64,000 nucleotides of DNA from CAVXFB01 sp963760935 (lineage in GTDB: Bacteria; Planctomycetota; Planctomycetia; Pirellulales; Thermoguttaceae). The translations under genes and the position numbers were made by a program. Under the pieces are notes generated by a model. The model did no database searches. It was not told the DNA's origin and saw only the letters and a program-made list of their open reading frames with translations. This document shows positions 45,601 through 54,979 of the stretch, in pieces. The stretch is from contig CAVXFB010000006.1 of assembly GCA_963760935.1 (NCBI GenBank), forward strand, positions 124,001 to 188,000, written 5' to 3'. Within the stretch, counting starts at the first letter, position 1. Each line of letters begins with the position of its first letter.

Positions 45601-47052
45601 CCTGGCGCCGTCCTATGTCAGTGGGACCCGCACAGTATCCCGATTCTTGCCGAAGTCGGCGGCAAGGTCCGCTATGAGGACGTCATCGAGGGCGAAACGA
45701 TCCGCCTCGAAAAGGACCCCGGCGGCCACGTCCGCATGATTGTGACCGAATACAAGGGCGACTTGCACCCACAAGTCGTATTGGAAGACGAGAGCGGCAA
45801 GATTCTCGACTTCTACTACATGCCGGAAAAGGCGAACATTGAAGTACCAGAGGGCAGAACCATCTCCGCCGGTACACTGCTGGCCAAGACGCCTCGCGAG
45901 GTCTCCGGTACGCAGGACATCACCGGCGGTCTGCCGCGCGTAACGGAAATCTTCGAGGCCCGCAAACCGAAAGACCCGGCCGTCATCGCCGAAATCGACG
46001 GCGTGGTGGAAATCTTGGGCGAAAAACGACGCGGCAAACGAACGATCGTCGTTAAGAGCGAGGCCGGCATCGAGCGCGAGCACCTCGTCTCGCATGGAAA
46101 ACACCTCCGCGTACATTCCGGCACGTTTGTCCGAGCGGGCGAGGCATTGGTCGACGGCCCCCTAGTCCCGCACGACATCCTTCGCATTTCTGGCGAAGAA
46201 GCGGTGCAGCAGTATCTGGTGCGTGAAATCCAGAACGTCTATCGCAGCCAGCGTGTGGAGATCAATGACAAACATATTGAGATCATCGTCGCCCAGATGC
46301 TGCGGAAGGTACGCGTCGAATCGATCGGCGACACGACCCTGCTGCCCGGCAGCGTGATGGACAAGTTCGAGTTCCGCGCGGCCAACCAGGAGTTAGCCAA
46401 GTGCGTGAAGATCAGCGAGAAAGGCGACAGCGACTTTGAGGCCGGAACCATCGTGCCGATCGAGGCGTTGGAGCAGGCCAACACTCAGATCGAAGCCCTC
46501 GGCGGCAGCCCGGCCAAGGGAACGAAGCCGAAGATGGCCACGGCAAGCACGCAGCTATTGGGCATCACGAAGGCCGCTGTGCAAAGTTCGAGTTTCATCT
46601 CGGCCGCCAGTTTCCAAGAGACAACCAAGGTGCTCACCGAAGCGGCCCTGGCCGGCAAGATCGATCCGCTGGTCGGACTGAAGGAAAACGTCATTCTCGG
46701 TCACCTCGTACCAGCCGGCACCGGATTCCGCAGCTACCAGCAGTCGGAAGTCCGCATTCGGCCGCAGGCGTTGGAAGGTCTGGCAGTCGAGAAAGAAGAC
46801 GTCTTGGCCCGGCACTTCCCGCTGTTGGACGGCGGAGCGAAGTCGGAGCGCCCGCCCAACCAGCCGACGCGGCTTCGGCAGCCCCCGACGGCCACGGCGA
46901 CGTGGCGACCGCCCCGGCCCCAACCGGCGGCTTGGATGCGTTGTTCATCGATACGGATGACGACGTCGAGGAGGACGACGAGGAGTAGAAGTAGAAGGGT
47001 GACGGCAAGCAGCCTTGCCGTTGCGGCTGCCGTGATAACGTGCGAGTGGTAG
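42601..47052 (+). CDS. rpoC: RNA polymerase beta' subunit (C-terminal tail frameshifted near 46836)
   Basis: Starts at GTG 42601 with AAGGAG 7 nt before. The N-terminal zinc finger is CSCGKYRGMKY...CDRCG; the catalytic loop NADFDGDQMAVH lies near residue 456; the bridge-helix/trigger region includes GARGGVEQIRQLAGMRGLM. A second zinc site is CDASLGVCALCYG. The polypeptide reads normally to RHFPLLDGG near 46836; after that this frame gives basic junk (RSRRVTASS) to 47052. The next frame gives GDVATAPAPTGGLDALFIDT and an Asp/Glu tail, with TAG at 46986-46988. The true end is therefore 46988, and one base is missing or mutated. Confidence 0.97.
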   Translation: MSIGETTYDRINDYTSVKISLARPHDIRSWSFGEVKKPETINYRTYRPEKDGLFCERIFGPEKDWECSCGKYRGMKYKGMICDRCGVKITHSRVRRKRMGHIELAAPVVHIWFFKAMPSRLGALLAMKTTSLEKVIYFQDYVVTNPGDTALKMQQLLTEEEYRAARAQYPNATWEADMGAEAVRKLLVNLDLVKLSQDLRAELVETNSKQKKKDLINRLKVVEAIRDSDNRPEWMVLDVIPVIPPDLRPLVLLDSGNFATSDLNDLYRRIINRNNRLKKLVDLNAPEVIIRNEKRMLQQSVDALFDNNRCKRPVLGSSNRPLKSLTDMIKGKQGRFRENLLGKRVDYSARSVIVVGPALRLHQCGLPKKIALELYQPFIIRRLKELGHADTIKSAKKMLERKDEEVWDILEEVIQNHPVLLNRAPTLHRMGIQGFEPVLVEGNAIKLHPLVCKGFNADFDGDQMAVHLPLSIEAQVEAHTLLMSTNNIFSPANGAPIISPSQDVVMGCYYMTAAQQTSKGDGMRFSSVDEVQLAHSLGVVATHAAITVRLTKGRRIKGDRGVKPGGQVQTTVGRVLFNSMLPVGMPYYNTPLRSSDLAGVISDCYEILGRRQTIDLLDALNRIGFRQSTLSGLSFATDDLITPPNKAKIIANSEKSVLRIMKLYQRGIITEGERYNQVLDAWTHAREQITTEMMQELENDYRYPGYVNPIFLMAHSGARGGVEQIRQLAGMRGLMAKPSGKIIETPIKANFREGLTVLEYFSSTHGARKGLADTALKTADSGYLTRKLADVAQNVVVTCHDCGTTQGITKGVIYRGEKVEVSLADSIKGRVSRTNIVNPITDDVVVRENDLITMDVARRIEAMGLEKIQVRSTMTCDASLGVCALCYGMDLSTGAAVEQGMAVGIIGAQSIGEPGTQLTMRTFHIGGTAARAVEESEIRAKKAGIVQFTRMKVVRNDEGQQVVLTRNGEILMLDPKGREIEKYEVPAGANLLVEENAEVQPGAVLCQWDPHSIPILAEVGGKVRYEDVIEGETIRLEKDPGGHVRMIVTEYKGDLHPQVVLEDESGKILDFYYMPEKANIEVPEGRTISAGTLLAKTPREVSGTQDITGGLPRVTEIFEARKPKDPAVIAEIDGVVEILGEKRRGKRTIVVKSEAGIEREHLVSHGKHLRVHSGTFVRAGEALVDGPLVPHDILRISGEEAVQQYLVREIQNVYRSQRVEINDKHIEIIVAQMLRKVRVESIGDTTLLPGSVMDKFEFRAANQELAKCVKISEKGDSDFEAGTIVPIEALEQANTQIEALGGSPAKGTKPKMATASTQLLGITKAAVQSSSFISAASFQETTKVLTEAALAGKIDPLVGLKENVILGHLVPAGTGFRSYQQSEVRIRPQALEGLAVEKEDVLARHFPLLDGGAKSERPPNQPTRLRQPPTATATWRPPRPQPAAWMRCSSIRMTTSRRTTRSRSRRVTASSLAVAAAVITCEW

Positions 47053-47192
47053 TCGCATGTTCTGATCGAGTAACAGGTTTACGCGGATATTGAGCGTCGG
47101 CGATGCCCATTGACATTGGGATGCCAAGCTGGCAGAATAAGGGGTTCTCGGCCGTACAGGCCGCCGTTTTCCGAGCAATTCGAGAATAGTAA

Positions 47193-47564
47193 ATGCCTAC
47201 GATCAACCAGTTAGTGCGCAAGAAGCGGCGAATTCCGCGGAAGTTCAGCAAGGCGCCCGTGTTGGACAAGTGTCCCATGAAGCGCGGCGTGTGCCTCCAG
47301 GTCAAGACCATGACCCCGAAGAAGCCAAACTCGGCCCTGCGGAAGATTACCCGCGTTCGCCTGAGCAACGGCAAGGAAGTCACCGTCTACATCCCCGGCG
47401 AAGGGCACAGCCTGCAAGAGCACTCGATCGTGCTGGTGCGCGGCGGCCGCGTCCGCGATCTGCCGGGCGTCCGCTACCAAGTAGTTCGCGGCGCCTTGGA
47501 CACGCTTGGCGTCCAGGATCGCAAGCAATCGCGCAGTCGCTACGGAGCCAAGAAGCCGAGCTAA
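47193..47564 (+). CDS. rpsL: Ribosomal protein S12
   Basis: 123 residues, full length. MPTINQLVRKKRR at the start; TPKKPNSALRKITRVRLSNG contains the Lys residues whose change gives streptomycin resistance, here in the sensitive form; GGRVRDLPGVRYQVVRGALD near the end. Part of the decoding centre. rpsG follows 46 nt later. Confidence 0.98.
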   Translation: MPTINQLVRKKRRIPRKFSKAPVLDKCPMKRGVCLQVKTMTPKKPNSALRKITRVRLSNGKEVTVYIPGEGHSLQEHSIVLVRGGRVRDLPGVRYQVVRGALDTLGVQDRKQSRSRYGAKKPS

Positions 47565-47610
47565 GTGTCGGTCTCCCCAATCCCAAATCCTTAATCGCTG
47601 ATTCCTCACT

Positions 47611-48081
47611 ATGGGTCGTTTTACCGCCAGCAAGAAACAACTCCGGGGAGATCCGAAACACGGATCGATCCTGGCCAGCAAGTTCGTCAACTGCCTGATG
47701 TGGGACGGCAAGAAGAGCACGGCCGAGGCCGTCTTCTACGATGCCCTCGACCTGATTGGCGAGAAGATCAAGGACGTCGAGCCGATCCAGGTGTTTACCC
47801 AGGCGTTGGAAAACGTGAAGCCGAACATCGAAGTCCGCTCGAAGCGCGTCGGCGGCGCTTCCTATCAGGTGCCGATGCAGGTCAATCGCAACCGCCAGCA
47901 ATCGTTGGCGATTCGTTGGATTCTCGGCTCGATCCGCGAGAAGAAGGGCCGCCCTGCCAGCGAAAAGTTGGCCGCCGAACTGTTGGCCGCCTACAACCGC
48001 GAAGGGGCTGCGATGACCAAGCGCGAGAACGTCCACCGCATGGCCGACGCCAACAAAGCCTTCGCCCACTTCGCTTGGTAG
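47611..48081 (+). CDS. rpsG: Ribosomal protein S7
   Basis: 156 residues. RFTASKKQLRGDPKHGSILA, the conserved ALENVKPNIEVRSKRVGGAS, and VPMQVNRNRQQSLAIRWILG. Nucleates the 30S head. The usual fusA is not next; the cluster ends here and glgX converges with a 7-nt gap. Confidence 0.97.
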   Translation: MGRFTASKKQLRGDPKHGSILASKFVNCLMWDGKKSTAEAVFYDALDLIGEKIKDVEPIQVFTQALENVKPNIEVRSKRVGGASYQVPMQVNRNRQQSLAIRWILGSIREKKGRPASEKLAAELLAAYNREGAAMTKRENVHRMADANKAFAHFAW

Positions 48082-48088
48082 CGATCGA

Positions 48089-50190
48089 TTACGGCGTCGC
48101 TTCGGGCATAATTTCGTCGCGGGCCACATAGACCATCAGCGACCGCGCATCGAGCGTCACGATGGCATTCGACGGTGGCGGGGGACCCGCCAGATCTGGA
48201 TAAATGTCAGCCGGCGAGTGCGCAGCCGTGTTGATGAACAGCCGCCAGGCAATGTCGCGAGCCTGCGGCGGCAAAGTGAAATGCCGGGCGTCGGTTCCCG
48301 CGTGGAACAGCATCAGCACGTGATGGTTCGGCGGCGAAAACTCGTCCTCGCGCGGCACGGCCGCCAGCAGGCACACTAAGCTCCGTGAATCGGCCGCCCA
48401 GTCTACCGCCGCCCCGCCGGGTCCAAACCAGGTCACGTCCGGCAAGCCGCCGGGCAGTCGGGGCACGCCATGCAGAAAATCCGTCTGCCGCAGTGTCGGT
48501 TCCGTCTTGCGAAATGCCACCAGCGCCGCACAGAAGCGCCGCAAGCCTTCGTGCCGTGCCACGAGTTTCCAGTTGAACCAGCCAGTCTCGTTATCCAGGC
48601 TATACGCGTTGTTGTTGCCATCCTGGGTGCGGCGGCATTCATCGCCCGACAGGAGCATCGGCACACCCTGGCTCAGCAAGAGCGAAGCCATCATGTTTTT
48701 GATCTGCCGCAGGCGGATGTGCTCTACGGCGGCGCGGCGCGTGGGTCCTTCGATTCCATAGCTGTAGCTGTAGTTGGCGTTTTCGCCGTCGCGGTTCTCT
48801 TCGCTGTTCGCCTCATTGTGTTTCTCGCTGTACGAGACCAAATCTTCCAGCGTGAAACCGTCGTGGCTGGTAATAAAATTGATGCTGTGAAATGGCTTTC
48901 GGCCGCTGCCTTCGTAGAGGTCGCTCGACCCGGCAATGCGCGTGGCCAGTGGGCCGACCATGTTGGGATCGCCGCGCCAGAAACGTCGCAGGTCGTCCCG
49001 GTAATGTCCGTTCCATTCGGCCCAGCGGAGACTGCCGAACCGCCCCACCTGATATCCGCCGGCGGCGTCCCAGGCTTCGGCGATGATCTTGGTATCGGCC
49101 AACAGCGGGTCCTCGGCAATCGCCTCGACGACCGGTGGATTCGGCATCAGTTCGCCGTCGCGGTTGCGGCTGAGGATCGATGCCAGATCAAAGCGGAAGC
49201 CATCGACGTGGTAGTTGTGGACCCAATGCCGCAGACAGTGGAAGATCATCTCGCGAACGATCGGGTGATTGCCGTTGAGCGTATTGCCGCAGCCCGAGTA
49301 ATTCCGATACTTTCGGCCACCGTCCGATAGCATGTAATAGACGCGGTTCTCCAAACCCTTATAGCTCAGAGTGGGCCCAGTTTCGTTGCCTTCGGCCGTA
49401 TGGTTGAAGACCACGTCGAGAATCACTTCAATGCCGGCCCGGTGCAGGGCGAGCACCATCTCCTTGAACTCGCGGACTTGGCCGCCGGGCTCGGTGTTCA
49501 CTGCATAGCCACGATGCGGGCCAAACAGCGCCAGCGGGTCATAGCCCCAATAGTTCGGCCGCTTGAGCGGCTGGCCCAGACAGTCGTTCATCGCGAACTC
49601 AAAAACCGGCATCAACTCGACGGCCGTGACGCCCAGCGATTGCAGATAGGGAATCTTTTCGATCAGTCCCAGGTAGGTGCCAGGGCGGCTCACGCCGCTC
49701 GACGTAGATTGCGTGAAGCCGCGAACGTGCATCTCGTAGATCACGGTCTCGTCGAGCCGGCGACGCAGGTGGCGATCGCCCTGCCAATCGAACTCGTCAT
49801 TGACCACGACGCATTTCGGCGGACGCAGAACGCCCCCTTCGGCCAACAGGAAGTTGCCCGACAACGCCCGCGCGTACGGGTCGATCAACCGGGCCTTGCC
49901 ATCGAAGAGCAGCCCGTGGTCGGGGTCGGACGGACCGTCCGCCTGAAAATGATAAAGCTGTCCGGCGCGACCCCGGGCACAAAAACGCTCCAGATATCGC
50001 CCCAGCGGTTCTGTTCGGGGTCAAGAGGGATGATGTCCGTTGGGTCGGGATCCGCCGTCGATCGGTAAAGCAGCAGCCGCATGGCCGTGGCGCTGCGGCT
50101 AAAGACGACGAACTGCACACCCCCTTCATGCACGATGGCGCCGTAGGGCAGCGGATGGCCGAAACTCAGTGCCGGCGGATGGACCAACAT
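48089..50190 (-). CDS. glgX: Glycogen debranching enzyme GlgX, GH13 (frameshifted near 49968)
   Basis: Hydrolyses alpha-1,6 branches of glycogen. The N-terminal CBM48-like part (VQFVVFSRSATAMRLLLYRS) is read from MLVHPPALSFGHPLPYGA at 50190 to FVPGV; then the match moves to the other frame (GQLYHFQADGPSDPDHGLLF), which a single missing base near 49968 explains. The catalytic part has all four GH13 regions: DVVFNHTAEGN, GFRFDLASIL (nucleophile Asp), IIAEAWD (acid Glu) and FITSHDGFT. The C-terminal beta domain is normal. About 700 residues when joined, as expected. Confidence 0.94.
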
Positions 50191-50384
50191 CAAAGATGCC
50201 TCTGCTATTGTGGCCTAGATATTCGATGCCCCGGAGCCAACCACCGGGAGGTCGGACGACACATCACGAATCCTTGCCCTGGCGACCATTATCGATCCGG
50301 ACCTCAGTAGATCCTCAGAACCCCCACTCGGCAAGCATACCATCCATTCAGGCGGGAAAAGTCGCCCAAAGCCCGAATTCCGTC

Positions 50385-50877
50385 TCATATTGTACGGGTT
50401 GCCGTGGGAAAAACCATTTGACCACGACCTATCGCTGTTTCCTCGCACGCTGGGCCAAGCGGTTGTCGTGGGAGGAGGTCGCCACGATCTTCCACACCAG
50501 TTGGCGAAATGTCTTCGAGTCGGTCAGACTTGCGGTTTGGTGGTGCGTGGCCCATCAAAACCTATAAGGAATCGAGGCCATCGGCGTGGATGAAATCCAG
50601 TTGCGGCGAGGACATTGCTACCTGACCGTGGTGTACCAGATCGAGGACGGCATGAAGCGGCTGTTGTGGGCAGCCCAGGAGCGGACGGAGGACAGTGTGC
50701 GACGATTCTTCAAGAGCCTCGGCGAAGCCCGGCGGTCCATCCGCTTCGTGTGCAGCGACATGTGGCGACTGTCCCTCAACGTGATTGCGGAGGAACTGGA
50801 GCAGGCCGTCCACGTCCTGAACCGCTTCAACATCATGAAGAAAATCAACGAGGCGGTTGGCCGTTGCACACCTCGGC
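50385..50877 (+). pseudogene. Decayed ISL3-type transposase
   Basis: HLTTTYRCFLARWAKRLSW and GVDEIQLRRGHCYLTVVYQI, with FVCSDMWRLSLNVIAEE and AVHVLNRFNIMKKINEAV, match the catalytic domain of ISL3 transposases (Asp in GVDE and CSDMW). A TAA at 50565 splits the frame, the zinc-finger N-terminus is missing, and the sequence leaves the match after KKINEAV. A non-functional remnant with no recognisable ends. Confidence 0.75.
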
Positions 50878-51175
50878 AACCTGGTATTTGCAGCGATGGG
50901 TGTCATGCTACCCGCTTCCACGCCCGCCCATAATTCTCTCCGTTACCTTCTTCGATTACGGTGTCGTTGAGTGCCTTTCGCTCTGGTACTGGCCCAATAG
51001 GTATACCGGAAAAACGGCCGAAAATTGGACTCGGTTCGTTGCGATTTTCTCCAAGTTCTTCAAGCCGCGTCGGAAAGCCGTCAGTCCTGGGCCGCCGCAC
51101 TTGCCGATTTTGCCAGGGCGGGCCGTCAAACTGTGGGCGTCAGATTTGTGGGTAGCGCCAGTTGGGGGGCGGATT

Positions 51176-52116
51176 TCAGAAGGACTCCCAATAGGCCGAC
51201 TCGCTGAGATAGAGGGCACGCAAGTGGCAGACGGCGTCGGCATCGTCCTCGCCCCATCGCATCCCGCCGTTCTTCAGCCGGTTGCCGACCGCCGTCTTGC
51301 AGGCCGACTCGACTGATCCTGAGCCGATCTGCCAACCGTTGCGGACGTAGGTCGGATAGTCCATGCGGTGCTCGTGATTGTGGAAGTATTGCACCGCTTG
51401 ACGATGCTCTTTCCGAATCGCCACCGAGGACGTGCCAAGGTCCATTTCCTCCAGTTGCCACGCCCCGCCAGATGTCGGTCCAAGCGATTTTCCTTCGCCG
51501 AGTTGCTGGCGCACTCGTTGGCCAGCGGCTTCCGTGGTGCGTTCCACCGTGGATTCGCTGAGGCGTAGCCCCGCCATCTTCCACAACACACGTTGGGCGC
51601 CGTCGACAAAGCTGCCCAGCACGCAGGCCAACGCCGTGATTTCGTCGGCGGCGGGCGTCAGGGCCTCGTTGCTCAAACGCAGCTTGTCGCACCATGGCTG
51701 ACTGCCCTCTCCACAATGCCGACAGTGGTAGTAGGCGAAGCGGATCGTCACGGAGCCAAACAAACTCACGATCGTCTTGTCACGCCACCCGACGAAGCGG
51801 GCGTTTTCTTGGCAGTGGGGAAAGTCCGTGCTGGAACCTCGGTACCCCCTTATTTACGGTCGTTAACCGTTGCTTCCAACATGTGACGGGCCATGCCCAG
51901 AACATCATGGCGCAGATCAAACTCGCCGGGGTCCAGCAACTGGTCGTCGCGTTTCAACACCATTGCTTCGGCGATTCAGTGCACATCCCCTTCGATGGCC
52001 TTCATCACAAGCGCAATCACCCGCTCCACTTCCGCCGATTCATCGGTCTCGTACACCGCGGCAGTTTGCAAGCCTTCCACGGCTCATCCGTCCTTGATTC
52101 GGTGGAAAATAGGTAA
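51176..52116 (-). pseudogene. Decayed ISKra4-type transposase
   Basis: Fragments in several frames: LDPGEFDLRHDVLGMARHML, then ARFVGWRDKTIVSLFGSVTI, RFAYYHCRHCGEGSQPWCDK, PAADEITALACVLGSFVDGA, LRLSESTVERTTEAAGQRVR, and the far C-terminus YPTYVRNGWQIGSGSVESAC. These are the landmarks of ISKra4 transposases. The central catalytic section between GQRVRQQLGEG and EEMDLGTSSV is shortened, and stops and frame changes interrupt the N-terminus (near 51990 and 51860). Dead element. Confidence 0.75.
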
Positions 52117-52288
52117 ACCTTATCGACAAACCAACGATTTGCCTGATTTCCCACCCACAACCAAGACGCTCACACCTGCTCCGAGCCGCCCAGCATTCTA
52201 TTGTTGACTCCACTGTCTGAACATAATAGAGTTCATAGGGTTCGGGTACGAACGTAACGCGGTAAATACGGCTACGTGGTTTCTTACT

Positions 52289-52816
52289 GTGGGACTCTGC
52301 AACACTATCGCCGGTCGGGTTCTCGTGTGGCTGGCTGCTGCGCTCTTGCCGCTGCAATCGCTGCCCGTGATGGCCTGTGGTTGTGGCGACCACTCGCCAC
52401 CGTCGGCCAAGGCGAAAGTCGCCGCAGCAGGCGCAACCTCTGCCTCCGTGTGCCCGCACTGCAAGGGCACACCGCACTCTCGGCGCTCATGTTGCGGAAC
52501 CGCCGCCGCACCTTCAACGAGTCGCGACAGTTGCTGCCGCGGCATGGGATCGGGTTGCTGTTGCTGCAAGGGTGCAGGGCACCCAAACCATGCCGCATGC
52601 CCCTGCGTGACGAGCCATTCGGCGCCCGCGCCTATTCCGCTGTCGAACGATTCACGCACGGAAAACACCAAGACCTCACCACCAGCTACCTCGGGCTGCA
52701 CGACGACACTAATCGTCGCTGCGTCCGCGATCCCTGCTCGCACCACTCAGCAGCCGCTCATCGTCGGCTGCACTTCGCTCGAACGCTTGAGCACGCTCTG
52801 CCGCTTGGTCATATGA
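52289..52816 (+). CDS. Cys-rich exported protein of the metal-efflux locus
   Basis: 175 residues from GTG. Signal peptide VLVWLAAALLPLQSLPVMA, then a Cys-rich zone: CGCGDHS, CPHCKG, SCCG, SCCRGMGSGCCCCKG, CPC (about 17 Cys). The C-terminal third is Thr/Ser-rich with no fold. Known: such clusters bind soft metals. Its place upstream of an RND metal pump supports a periplasmic chelating or sensing role. No ribosome site is obvious, so the start is uncertain. Confidence 0.6.
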   Translation: MGLCNTIAGRVLVWLAAALLPLQSLPVMACGCGDHSPPSAKAKVAAAGATSASVCPHCKGTPHSRRSCCGTAAAPSTSRDSCCRGMGSGCCCCKGAGHPNHAACPCVTSHSAPAPIPLSNDSRTENTKTSPPATSGCTTTLIVAASAIPARTTQQPLIVGCTSLERLSTLCRLVI

Positions 52817-53123
52817 TGGCCGCTTCTTCGAGAGGAGCATTGCGCGCGTTGCAAAGCGTCGCCGCTGCAGTCCCTCTCCCGCGCTGACGGAACCTCTCCG
52901 AGGCTCCCATTTGTCGGCACCATGATCGATGCCCGTTGCGTGGCGCACGGACGATTTTCCAAAGTCCGCCGCCACACGCTTTGTGTCACTTGATTGGCTC
53001 AAGTCACGTGTCGCGGGTTGTCACAGGAGACTCGCGGAAGCTAGTGCGAAATTGCCTGCCACTGGTTGTGCAATCCGCACTAGTTCACTCCGTCGGTTGG
53101 CGGAAGAAGTTGCGAGGTGTTGT

Positions 53124-54979
53124 ATGACTGAAAAAGATATCCAAGCCGGGGCCACCGAGCCCGCTACGACTCCGACAAACGTCATGCCCGAAGAAGGAGG
53201 CGGTTGTCAGGCAGGGCCGCCTGATGAGCTACTAACCCGCCGGGACAAAATCAGGCTCGTAGGTTGGGCGATTTTCAACCGGGTCCGGTTTATTGCCGTT
53301 CTGGCAGCCGTCGGGATGTTTATCGGCTACTGGGACACAGTAATGAACTACTGGGAGAAATGGACCGAGCCCCAAAGCGTCGCGTCCCGTCAGCTCGAAT
53401 CGGATCAGGAGTTCTACTGCCCAATGGACCCGCAGGTCGTCCGCACGACCTACGAGCCCAACGGCGACGTGCCGAAGTGCCCGATCTGCGGGATGCCGCT
53501 GTCGATCCGCCAGAAAGGAGAGGCCGCCAAGCTGCCCCAAGGCATCACCGCGCGGGTGCAACTTTCGCCCGAGCGTATTCAACTGGCCGGCATCAAGACT
53601 GTAGCCGTCGGCTATCGGCCGGTGGTGCGCGAGACCAAGACGGTCGGCTACATCGCGTTCGATGAAAGCCGCCTTTCGAGGATCGTTAGCCGGGTAGACG
53701 GGTACGTCGAGAAGCTTTACGTAAACGAGACCTATACGGTCGTCAATAAGGGTGACCCACTGGCCGAAATCTACAGCCCCGAACTTTACAGCACGGCCCA
53801 GGAGTTGATTCTAGCGACCCACTCTAGCGCGATGGGCGATCTGGCCCCCGCGGCCCGAAACAAGTTGCTGCTCCTGGGGATCAGTCCACAGGAAATTGAC
53901 GGCATCGTGGCCTCGGGCCAGCCATCGCCCCGACTGGTGATCCGATCGCCGCAGACCGGATACGTGGTGTCGAAGAAGATTGTGGACGGGGCAAGCGTCA
54001 CAGCCAAGATGACGCTATTCGAGGTGGCCGACATTTCGACGGTTTGGGTTGAGGCCGAGGTCTACGAAAAGGATGTTCCCTTTCTGCAAGTCGGTCAGAA
54101 GGTCGAAGCCACGGTCGAGGCATACCCCAATCGCAGGTTCACTGGGAAACTGGCCCTCATCGAACCGCAACTGGAAACCGCGACGCGGACCAACCGCATT
54201 CGGCTGAAACTCGACAACCCCCGGCATGAACTGCGCCCCGGCATGTTCGCCACGGTGCAAATCAACACGCCGCTGGAAGACATCCAGCCGTTCAAAGAGA
54301 TGGCCAAGAGCGGTCGCGTTGCGCTAACGGGCATGAGCGACGCCAGCGCACGGCGCAACATGAGTTCCTCACGGTTCCGGAAACGGCCGTGATCGATACA
54401 GGCTCCAAAAAAGTGGTGTACGTCGAGCGCGATCCGGGGATCTTTGAAGGCGTGGAGGTCGAGCTTGGGCGGCGCGAAGGCGAATACTATCCGGTCATCA
54501 AGGGTTTGCGGGCCGGCGACAAGGTCGCTGCCGCGGGCGGTTTCCTCATCGACGCCGAAACTCGCCTTAACCCTGCGGCCGCTGCGACCTACTTCGGCGC
54601 CAGTGGCAGCCCACAGGCCAATAGTCGTTCCAACTCGTTGCCCGCTCCCAGCCAGCAAAATGGCGAGCAGGCTCCCGCCGCTCAAGAAGAACCGGTTTCT
54701 GCCAAACCAGACGCACAGCCCGAGCCGACAATCGCGGTGCTTGATGCGGATGACCTCGAGAACATCGAGCAACTGCCCGAGGCCGACCGAAAGCTGGCGA
54801 TCGCGCAGCGGATTTGCCCTGTCACCGGCACCGCGTTGGGCTCGATGGGCGTGCCGATCAAGACCACTCTGCGCGGCCAAACCGTCTTCCTGTGCTGCAA
54901 AGGGTGCATCGCCAAGGCCAAACAACACCCCGACGAAATCCTGAAGAAGCTGGCGGAAGGCAGGTTGCAGCACCCATGA
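53124..54979 (+). CDS. RND efflux adaptor (CusB-type) with two metal-binding modules (frameshifted near 54350)
   Basis: Periplasmic adaptor of a heavy-metal RND pump. The ATG at 53124 is 8 nt after GAGGTG. Order: cytoplasmic lead, membrane helix RFIAVLAAVGMFIGYW (about 55-70), heavy-metal-binding domain FYCPMDPQVVRTTYEPNGD...CPICGMPL (about 97-126), barrel-sandwich and hairpin (VGYIAFDESRLSRIVSRVDG; LVIRSPQTGYVVSKKIVDG; VEATVEAYPNRRFTGKLALI). After TGMSDAS the match moves to the next frame (HEFLTVPETAVIDTGSKKVV), so one base is wrong near 54350. The C-terminus carries a YHS-like module (ICPVTGTALGSMGVPIKTTL; CCKGCIAKAKQHP). The stop overlaps the pump start as ATGA. Confidence 0.9.
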
